Source: a virus
Strand: one strand, 5' to 3'
DNA length: 22,497 bases
Virus record (IMG/VR): IMGVR_UViG_3300008120_000744
Coordinates: 1 to 22,497 of that record
The position numbers were made by a program, and so were the translations under genes. Positions within the stretch are counted from its first letter, which is position 1. Each line of letters starts with the position of its first letter. The notes beneath the pieces are model-generated. The model was not told the origin of the DNA, searched no databases, and saw only the letters and a program-made list of their open reading frames with translations. Of this stretch, positions 7,694 through 13,675 are shown in pieces.

Positions 7694-8402
7694 TTGTACC
7701 GCCAACCTAGGTGATTTTGCTAATGCTTTACCAGTAATCTCTGGCCTATCTCTCTTTGACAAACGACCAATTGATTTAATTATTCGTGGTGAAATGAGAA
7801 AATTTAATGGTATCAAAGAACTTCTGTTACAGCAACCATGTATTAACAATGTTGAATTTAGTGATGAAGTTTTCTCTCATGGTGCAATCAAGTTAAGTTC
7901 TTGGACTCGTATGGACCAAGATGATAAAAATCGGCCAGTTGAAACTTGCCGTTATGAAAATTGGATTCGTGATAATTATGGATTTGATTTTAAAGTTGAT
8001 GATAACTTTGAATTAGTGATTAATCCTATGAATGGCATTGCCATAGAAAGTACCAACAAATATATCATTGGTGATAGGTGGAATCATTCAACAATTGACA
8101 ATCGTAGAAAAACTCATGTTGTTCGTGATGGTGTAAATCCCGATTGGTCAAAAGTGTTTTATTTGAATTATGATATGTCATTAATGTATAATTTGAATAT
8201 GATTAAAAATAGTCCTAAACCTTTTATTAGCACTTTTACAGGCATTGGTATTCTTGCTGACCTGATGAATAAAGAAACAATTGTTTGTTGGGACGAAGAT
8301 ATGAGAATGTGGGACGGACATCCTGTTGAGTTTGATTTCATTCGTCATTATTATGGTGACCGTAAATCTAAATTGGTTTATGTGAAAGATGTTGTTCTAT
8401 GA
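7677..8402 (+). CDS. GT9/heptosyltransferase-like protein (first of a tandem pair)
   Basis: The 241-residue ORF overlaps the preceding gene by 17 bases. Its start, MLIQIDCTANLGDFANALPV, matches the N-terminal 'R...lGDvi.alPvi..L' signature of GT-B ADP-heptose:LPS heptosyltransferases (GT9), including the GD pair and the ALP motif. KPFISTFTGIGILADLMNKETIVCW near 180-205 corresponds to the C-terminal donor-binding region of GT9, in which 'dtG..HlA.alg.p.v' is usual. The protein is shorter than a full GT9 enzyme (~340 residues), so one domain is probably reduced. It forms a tandem pair with the next gene, which has the complementary 'GGDTGSSHFAWAL' motif; the two may work together or derive from duplication. 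Confidence 0.6.
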   Translation: MLIQIDCTANLGDFANALPVISGLSLFDKRPIDLIIRGEMRKFNGIKELLLQQPCINNVEFSDEVFSHGAIKLSSWTRMDQDDKNRPVETCRYENWIRDNYGFDFKVDDNFELVINPMNGIAIESTNKYIIGDRWNHSTIDNRRKTHVVRDGVNPDWSKVFYLNYDMSLMYNLNMIKNSPKPFISTFTGIGILADLMNKETIVCWDEDMRMWDGHPVEFDFIRHYYGDRKSKLVYVKDVVL

Positions 8403-9112
8403 TTATCAATATTGAACCAGGAACTTTTGGCACAGTCCGAAATGGTGACATGATTGCTGTTGCTAATGTATTAGAACATATACGAAAAATCAACAATGAT
8501 CCAATGATTCAGTTTCACTTGAAACCTGGAAATGTTAGCTCTGACACACATTGTCAAACATTCTATGAGATAATGTTGAAGATGACTAACTATTTTTCAT
8601 CAGAACCAGGTGAACAATCATTGCCTTGGAGAAAAGTTAATGTTTGGGATTTCAGAGATATATCTGGTGATTTGGTAAAAATACCAAACAATGCACCAAT
8701 GGAAAAGAAGATTGCTGTATTTCCATTATTTGATGCACCATACAATCAATGGCGTAACTGGCCAAAGGATGTATATGAACAGATTATTGCCAAATATTCT
8801 ACCGAAGAATATAAAGATTATGAAAAAGTAATCTGTAAAAAAGGTGCACCTACCGAAAGTTGCCCATTTGAAGGTTGGCGGTATTCTACCAATTTTGTTC
8901 AGAATTATTACCACATTACCACAGCCGAAGTCTTTGTGGGTGGTGATACAGGTTCTAGCCATTTTGCTTGGGCTCTTGACAGAGGACCTAAAGACCTGAT
9001 ATACTACGGATCCAGTAGAGGATTAGTTCATACTTTACCATTTTATTTAATAGAAGGTAAAGGAAAAATGTCGACCTACTGGCTGGACTTTGAAGGTACT
9101 AAATGGAATTAA
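8399..9112 (+). CDS. GT9/heptosyltransferase-like protein (second of a tandem pair)
   Basis: The 237-residue protein starts at an ATGA overlap. The N-terminus IEPGTFGTVRNGDMIAVANV is a rough GT-B N-domain start ('GD' followed by 'A..VL..I'). The C-terminal part contains AEVFVGGDTGSSHFAWAL (~182-199), close to the GT9 signature 'lvvgnDtGp.HlAaal' that binds the ADP-sugar. A central KKIAVFPLFDAPYNQWRNWP resembles the 'h.p.a....+.Wp.+.+..l' strand/helix of the same fold. It is the last gene of the glycan island. Only 137 noncoding bases, with a hairpin and a late-type promoter, separate it from the next gene, so it is probably the end of a transcript. Confidence 0.65.
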   Translation: MIINIEPGTFGTVRNGDMIAVANVLEHIRKINNDPMIQFHLKPGNVSSDTHCQTFYEIMLKMTNYFSSEPGEQSLPWRKVNVWDFRDISGDLVKIPNNAPMEKKIAVFPLFDAPYNQWRNWPKDVYEQIIAKYSTEEYKDYEKVICKKGAPTESCPFEGWRYSTNFVQNYYHITTAEVFVGGDTGSSHFAWALDRGPKDLIYYGSSRGLVHTLPFYLIEGKGKMSTYWLDFEGTKWN

Positions 9113-9124
9113 AATCCAACAAAT

Positions 9125-9148
9125 TTGGGTCGTATATATCTAACCCAA
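9125..9148 (+). terminator. Candidate terminator hairpin after the glycan island
   Basis: TTGGGT (9125-9130) can pair with ACCCAA (9143-9148) around a 12-base AT-rich loop, starting 12 bases after the last glycosyltransferase stop. A TA-rich stretch (TAATTTAA) follows rather than a clean T-run. It may end the upstream transcript before the late promoter. The short stem and long loop make it weak, and a 6-bp pairing can occur by chance. Confidence 0.35.
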
Positions 9149-9195
9149 TAATTTAATCGTTGGAAACGGTTTGTACCATAAAGATTGAGAAGTTG

Positions 9196-9203
9196 TATAA
9201 ATA
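9196..9203 (+). promoter_or_regulatory. T4-type late promoter (TATAAATA)
   Basis: TATAAATA at 9196-9203 is an exact match to the T4 late promoter -10 element recognised by the gp55 sigma-like factor with sliding clamp and gp33. It lies in the only intergenic gap longer than about 35 bases, 46 bases upstream of ATG 9250, leaving a ~35-nt leader. The downstream genes are all of late type (head, virion and lysis). The 8-mer alone would occur a few times by chance in DNA this AT-rich; its unique intergenic position is what makes it convincing. Confidence 0.75.
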
Positions 9204-9212
9204 AGCAAACCG

Positions 9213-9230
9213 GCAACCAAAGTGTGTTGC
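9213..9230 (+). promoter_or_regulatory. Small hairpin in the late leader upstream of the ribosome binding site
   Basis: GCAAC (9213-9217) pairs with GTTGC (9226-9230) with an 8-base loop, about 10 bases after the late promoter element and before AAGGAA (9240-9245), the ribosome binding site of the 9250 gene. It could stabilise the 5' end of late mRNA. Only five base pairs are seen, so this may be chance. Confidence 0.25.
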
Positions 9231-9249
9231 ATATCTAGTAAGGAAATCA

Positions 9250-10494
9250 ATGTTTTCGTTTTCAATGTTTCTCAAAGAGGAAGATGAGGGTGGTAAACTC
9301 AAGCATATAACTCATGCTGAGGACAGGCCTCTACAAAAAGGATCCGAAGGTTTTGGTCACGCAGTTGGTGCATTACAACAAGCACATGAGCACATTAAAT
9401 CTGGTGGTCACAGCACCGCATTAACCATGAAATATGATGGTTCTCCATCATTAGTATTTGGTCATCATCCAGAAACCGGTAAATTCTTTGTAGCATCAAA
9501 ATCAGCTTTCAATAAAAATCCAAAAATCAACTATACAAATAAAGATATTGAAAAAAACCATGGCCATGCACCAGGTTTGGTTGAGAAATTAAAACACGCA
9601 TTAGAACACTTACCTAAAGTGTCACCAAAAAAAGGTGTGTATCAAGGTGATGTAATGTTTAGTGGTGAAGATAAAAAAGAAACAAAACATGGTGTTTCAT
9701 TTACTCCAAACACAATCACATATTCAGCCAAAGGTGAAGAAGGTGATAGAATTCGTAAAGCTAAGTTTGGTGTAGTAGTTCATCAACAATATCATGGTAA
9801 CGATATTGCTTCAATGAAAGCGGATGCTAGTCCTGATGTTCATAATTTCAAACAACACGAAGATGTTTGGCATAAATCAGCTGAACATGATTCATCGAAA
9901 ATAAACTATTCAGAAAAAGACCAAGAACAATTTAGAAAACATATTGACTCTGCACAAAAAATACACGATAAAATGGGTCAACAAATGTATCATGTCACAG
10001 AACCTCATCGTGGTGAAGGTGGTCATTTAGAAACATATATTAATCAAACTGTTAGAACAGGTGAAAAACCTACAGCAAAAGGTTTACAAAAACACATACA
10101 AAATAAATTTGTTAAAGCTGCATCCAAATTAAAAACACCAGCAGCACAATCAAGAAAAGAAACAGAAGCCAAATCTCATGTGCAACATATTGAAGGTAAT
10201 GCCGAACACTATAATAACCTCCTAAATATGCATCACCATTTACAACAAGCAAAAAATGTATTGGTGAAAAATTTAGAAAAAAATACTGGCGGTTTAGAAC
10301 ATCACATTGATGGTAAGCCAACAGGACCTGAAGGTTTTGTTGTTAACTATGGTGGCGAACCAACCAAATTGGTTAATAGAGCTGAGTTTGCAAGAGCCAA
10401 TCTATTGAAAGTAAGAAAACCTTCAATAGAAGATAAACCTAAACAGACAAAGAAAAAAGCAGTTAAAGTAGATTACGAAAACGATCCACAATGA
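9250..10494 (+). CDS. KxDG nucleotidyltransferase/ligase-like protein with N-terminal capsid-targeting-like sequence (DUF6267-like)
   Basis: AAGGAA at 9240-9245 supports ATG 9250. The 414-residue protein carries what looks like a full set of motifs of the covalent nucleotidyltransferase superfamily (DNA/RNA ligases, capping enzymes): motif I K61-Y-D-G64 in LTMKYDGSPSLVFG; motif III KGVYQGDVMF (128-137); a IIIa-like segment FGVVVHQQYHG (173-183); motif IV GPEGFVV (359-365); and motif V TKLVNRAEF (372-380). K61 would carry the AMP/GMP. The helical insert at 200-350 is His/Lys/Gln-rich. The tail is basic. The first ten residues, MFSFSMFLKE, resemble the T4 internal-protein targeting signal ending in L-x-E. 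I recall a related conserved family in cyanophages (called DUF6267, with KWDG). Enzymatic activity is inferred. It is the first gene after the late promoter, so it is made late and possibly packaged in the head. Confidence 0.7.
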   Translation: MFSFSMFLKEEDEGGKLKHITHAEDRPLQKGSEGFGHAVGALQQAHEHIKSGGHSTALTMKYDGSPSLVFGHHPETGKFFVASKSAFNKNPKINYTNKDIEKNHGHAPGLVEKLKHALEHLPKVSPKKGVYQGDVMFSGEDKKETKHGVSFTPNTITYSAKGEEGDRIRKAKFGVVVHQQYHGNDIASMKADASPDVHNFKQHEDVWHKSAEHDSSKINYSEKDQEQFRKHIDSAQKIHDKMGQQMYHVTEPHRGEGGHLETYINQTVRTGEKPTAKGLQKHIQNKFVKAASKLKTPAAQSRKETEAKSHVQHIEGNAEHYNNLLNMHHHLQQAKNVLVKNLEKNTGGLEHHIDGKPTGPEGFVVNYGGEPTKLVNRAEFARANLLKVRKPSIEDKPKQTKKKAVKVDYENDPQ

Positions 10495-10694
10495 AGTCAT
10501 TTAAAGAATACACCAAATCTTTACATGGAGCAATTGCTTCACACCATTTAACTGGCCATGCGTTACATATTCGTAAAGAAGGCAATGGTCATTACGGACT
10601 TTATTCTGGAGGAAAATCAGTTGCAACAATTTTTGCCGATAGTGAATCTGCCGCTATAAGAATTTTGAGAAAAAAAGGATATGATATAAAATGA
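10491..10694 (+). CDS. Small basic protein with internal-protein-like N-terminus
   Basis: The 67-residue protein has an ATGA overlap on both sides. It starts MKSFKEYTKS, close to the start of T4 internal protein IPI (MKTFKEFTS as I recall it), but lacks Glu at position 10, so no cleavage site of the (L/I)-x-E type is seen. The remainder is His/Gly-rich (HLTGHALHIRKEGNGHYGLY) then GGKSVATIFADSESAAIRIL and a basic end, predicted as a short beta-beta-helix domain. Function is unknown. Its place between two larger capsid-targeted-like proteins suggests an internal head protein. Small size leaves some doubt, but tight coupling and a sensible composition support a real gene. Confidence 0.6.
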   Translation: MKSFKEYTKSLHGAIASHHLTGHALHIRKEGNGHYGLYSGGKSVATIFADSESAAIRILRKKGYDIK

Positions 10695-11869
10695 TTGGCC
10701 TTTCGTTTATTTTTGAGAAAATATCTTCAAAAAATAAAAAATCTGTTGAACAGGTGATTCAGCAAGCTCGTAGTCAGGCCGATGCCAATAAAGAATCAAC
10801 ACATCGTTCAAATGTAAATGAATTTTTATTGGCTCATCATTTAGCCAAAGCTGCAGGATTAAAAGACACTAGACCAGGTGAAACTGAAGAAGAAAAAACA
10901 TCCGCACAAGCCAGACATGATGCATCAAAAGAAAAAATAAGTCCTGAAGAATATGAACATCAAAGCCAAAGGGCTAAACATATGGCTCAAGCCTCTATAC
11001 TAGAATATAAAAAAAGAGGTATTGATTTAACCAAAGCAAAAAGTGTTCATCTAAGTGCTGGTAAAGGTGCAATAAAAAAAATAACAGGTCTCAATATTGA
11101 AAGTAAAGACAATACTTCAGATGTTATGCTTAAAGTACCACATAAAAAACATGGAACAATATACCCTGGTATTTCAGCAAAATCTAATATGGAAAATACT
11201 GAAGGCAAAGGCGCTGAAAGAATTTCAAATCCAGGATTAACACCTATAGCCAAATCTCTTGGTGAAAAATGGCATGAAGATGAATATCCTAAACTAGATG
11301 ATTTTGCTGAAAGAAAAGGTATATCACATTTACCTTTAAGTAGCAAAAAAGAAAATGCCGAAGGCAGAAAACAATGGCTTCGTAAATCTGGCAATGAAGA
11401 ACATTTGGATCATGCAAAAGAAGAAGGTAATAAAATATTAAATAGTGTAAGGGAATCTTATTTTAATAAGTTGAATAAATTACCTACAGAAGAAATTAGA
11501 AAACATTTGGCTTCTAATCATTTTAGAACAAATGAAAGTAAAGAAGAAGATAATACTAACGAAAGAACGCCATATATAGTTGCTTCAGGTTATGGAACAA
11601 AAAAAGGAGAATATGGTGCACACGCACATGGAATGGAAACAGATTCTTCTGCTCATGTGGATGCATTAAGCCGAGCTCACCATTTTACATTTGAAAAAAG
11701 TGGTGGAAATGGTATTAGAGTTTATGCACACAAAGATGAAAATGACACGGCCGGAAATCATTTAATTACGGTCGCATCAAAATTTAATTCACAACCGATG
11801 GCAAGTTCTATCAACTTTGTTGGTACTGAAGGCACCTTAAAACCTAAAAAAATTAAAAAACCAGAATGA
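10691..11869 (+). CDS. Late phage protein, possible PD-(D/E)XK-like nuclease, with capsid-targeting-like start
   Basis: The 392-residue protein starts at an ATGA overlap with MIGLSFIFE, a variant of the targeting signal with I-F-E at 7-9. Residues ~40-55 (SNVNEFLLAHHLAKAAG) are followed after a charged helix by SDVMLKVPHKKHG and YPGISAKSN (~138-162). The order E...D...(S)-x-K is what PD-(D/E)XK nucleases show (helix Glu, strand Asp, strand S/E-x-K), and a similar S-D-(V/F)...S-x-K block occurs in the 1363 gene. Downstream ERISNPGLTPIAKSLGEKW is conserved-looking, and the C-terminal third (PYIVASGYGTKKGEYGAHAH...) is Gly/His-rich. I do not recognise a named family. The nuclease idea is an inference from motif order; a structural internal protein is the alternative. 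Confidence 0.55.
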   Translation: MIGLSFIFEKISSKNKKSVEQVIQQARSQADANKESTHRSNVNEFLLAHHLAKAAGLKDTRPGETEEEKTSAQARHDASKEKISPEEYEHQSQRAKHMAQASILEYKKRGIDLTKAKSVHLSAGKGAIKKITGLNIESKDNTSDVMLKVPHKKHGTIYPGISAKSNMENTEGKGAERISNPGLTPIAKSLGEKWHEDEYPKLDDFAERKGISHLPLSSKKENAEGRKQWLRKSGNEEHLDHAKEEGNKILNSVRESYFNKLNKLPTEEIRKHLASNHFRTNESKEEDNTNERTPYIVASGYGTKKGEYGAHAHGMETDSSAHVDALSRAHHFTFEKSGGNGIRVYAHKDENDTAGNHLITVASKFNSQPMASSINFVGTEGTLKPKKIKKPE

Positions 11870-13674
11870 AATCATTTTTAGAGATAGTTCAAGAAGCTGA
11901 ATCATTACAGAAACATCATGTGATGACTTTTGGCCGCATGAATCCTCCTACAACAGGACATCTTAAACTTATTCATAAAGTCAAAGAAGTTGCAGATAAA
12001 CATAATGCAGGTCATACTGTTGTGGCATCTCATTCACAAGATTCCAAGAAGAATCCATTGTCTGGTGAACAAAAAGTTAAACATCTTAAACGATACGCAC
12101 CAGGCACAAACATTAAAAGTTCTTCAAAAGAACATCCATCTATTTTTCATCATGCGGCCGAATTACACAAACAAGGTGTAACTCATCTTCATGTAGTTGT
12201 TGGTTCTGACCGTGTCAAAGAATTTAAAGATTCATTACACAAGTATAATGGTGTAAAAGGTAAACATGGGCATTATAACTTTAAAAAGATTACTGTTCAT
12301 TCTGCTGGTCATCGTGATCCAGATGCTGAAGGTTCTGAAGGTATGTCTGGCACCAAGATGCGTGGCCATGCGGCTTCAGGTAATTACAAAGAATTCAAAA
12401 AAGGTGTACCAGAGCACGTACCTGAACACCATGCAAAAGAACTGTACCATGATACTCGTAAAGGTATGGGAATACATGAAAATGTCAATCGTGGCCTTTT
12501 TAAAGCAATATTCGTAACAGGTGGACCTGGTTCTGGTAAAGATATTATCATTCGTGAAGCCATACCAGAATCTCGTGCAGTAGAATTAAATTCAAGTCAG
12601 GCATACGATTATCTTGCTGATAAACAAAAATTATCTGAAAAAACCAGTGATTTCCGTAGAGAAGCCATTCGAAACCGTGGTCCTTTAATTATTAATGGAC
12701 CAGCAGACAGTATTGATAAAATCAACCATATCAAAGAAGAATTGGAAGATTTAGGTTATTCGACCATGATGGTATTTGTTAATACTACAAACGAGGTAAG
12801 CCAAGAAAGAAATACCAAATTATCTCGTATGATGGTTGAATCTATTCGTTATGACAAGTGGTCACAAGCTCAGAAAAACAAACAACTTTTTTCAGAATCC
12901 TTTGACCGGTTTATACAAGTAGATAATACAGGCTCTTTGGAATCAATTGAAGAAGATATAACTCAAACTTACCTAAATATTCATAACTTCATTGAAGGCA
13001 AAGTCTATGGTGATATATCTTTGTCTTGGTTAGAAAAACATGGTAAGTTAAATACAGGTGACAACTTAATTAAGGAAGAAAAAAATGTTAAAAGCAATTC
13101 TAGACTATTTGAAAATAAAGCCCGCCTCATCCGAACTGGCCTGCCCAAAGCAGACGGACCAGACAGCATCAGCCCCGACAACCGAGGCAACGAGCCCCAG
13201 TCCGATGACATCAAATACAACGCAGGCAAACGAACAAAAACCTACACCTTCAAAACCTACAGCGAAGCCCAAGAGCCAACCCTCCAAGTCAACCCGGAGC
13301 CAAAAGAAACCAACTTCTCCAAAGACAAAGAGAAAGTAAAGAAGAAACGAATAGTAGATGCCCCAACCGTAAGTCAAAGACTACGGAACACCACAGGTGT
13401 GGGGCCAGAATTTGATACACGCCAGCAGGGAACAGTATATCCCATGTCCGGTCTAGGCGATGTAACATACAGAGAACAAAAAGAATTTAATAGTTTTAGA
13501 AAAACAATTAAAGAATATAAAGGCTTTCAAAATGACATTTCTATATCCGATATGGGTGTAGGTGGAACTTTGAATGGCGCTACTAATTTTGAACCGATGC
13601 AATCATATAAAGATGCGGATAGAAATATTGGCACACAAATAAAAATTAAAAAGAAAAAGAAACAGGAGAAATAA
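11866..13674 (+). CDS. Nucleotidyltransferase-P-loop kinase fusion with capsid-targeting-like start (NadR-like architecture)
   Basis: The 602-residue protein starts at an ATGA overlap with MKSFLEIVQE, a targeting-signal match with Glu10. Domain 1 (about 15-200) is a cytidylyltransferase-like nucleotidyltransferase: FGRMNPPTTGHLKLI (22-36) carries the (H/T)-x-G-H motif, VVGSDRV (111-117) and MSGTKMR (160-166) the C-terminal nucleotide-binding signature. Domain 2 (about 210-380) has a Walker A motif FVTGGPGSGKD (216-226) and a LIINGPAD strand, like small-molecule or polynucleotide kinases. Domain 3 (about 415-602) is a phage-conserved charged tail with GPDSISPDNRGN and TTGVGPEFDTRQQGTVYPMS, ending in poly-Lys. 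An NMNAT-like plus kinase order recalls NadR, but substrate is unknown. Bases ~13115-13420 are strongly C-rich at third positions, unlike the rest of the gene, and overlap a +1-frame ORF. Confidence 0.75.
   Translation: MKSFLEIVQEAESLQKHHVMTFGRMNPPTTGHLKLIHKVKEVADKHNAGHTVVASHSQDSKKNPLSGEQKVKHLKRYAPGTNIKSSSKEHPSIFHHAAELHKQGVTHLHVVVGSDRVKEFKDSLHKYNGVKGKHGHYNFKKITVHSAGHRDPDAEGSEGMSGTKMRGHAASGNYKEFKKGVPEHVPEHHAKELYHDTRKGMGIHENVNRGLFKAIFVTGGPGSGKDIIIREAIPESRAVELNSSQAYDYLADKQKLSEKTSDFRREAIRNRGPLIINGPADSIDKINHIKEELEDLGYSTMMVFVNTTNEVSQERNTKLSRMMVESIRYDKWSQAQKNKQLFSESFDRFIQVDNTGSLESIEEDITQTYLNIHNFIEGKVYGDISLSWLEKHGKLNTGDNLIKEEKNVKSNSRLFENKARLIRTGLPKADGPDSISPDNRGNEPQSDDIKYNAGKRTKTYTFKTYSEAQEPTLQVNPEPKETNFSKDKEKVKKKRIVDAPTVSQRLRNTTGVGPEFDTRQQGTVYPMSGLGDVTYREQKEFNSFRKTIKEYKGFQNDISISDMGVGGTLNGATNFEPMQSYKDADRNIGTQIKIKKKKKQEK
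13085..13339 (+). CDS. Candidate overprinted small ORF inside the nucleotidyltransferase-kinase gene (+1 frame)
   Basis: An 84-residue ORF in the +1 frame begins at ATG 13085, preceded by a strong AAGGAAG (13073-13079) 5 bases upstream. It encodes a short amphipathic start (MLKAILDYLKIKP) then a Pro/Thr/Ser/Lys-rich, very basic tail with repeated PTP/KPT/PSK units. The host gene turns abruptly from A/T-ending to C-ending codons across the stretch. In this geometry the host third position is the second position of the small ORF, so C there codes Ser/Pro/Thr/Ala. That is what dual-coding selection for such a protein would leave. The GC shift continues ~80 bases past its stop, which argues against a perfect fit. 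Low complexity and no known homologue keep confidence modest. Confidence 0.35.
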   Translation: MLKAILDYLKIKPASSELACPKQTDQTASAPTTEATSPSPMTSNTTQANEQKPTPSKPTAKPKSQPSKSTRSQKKPTSPKTKRK

Positions 13675-13675
13675 A

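Noticed and set aside
13105-13377. 90-aa hydrophobic ORF on the minus strand opposite the C-rich island
   Set aside because: It is the mirror of C-ending codons on the + strand (G-rich antisense giving Gly/Val/Phe), has no ribosome binding site that I can see, and runs against the direction of every supported gene.
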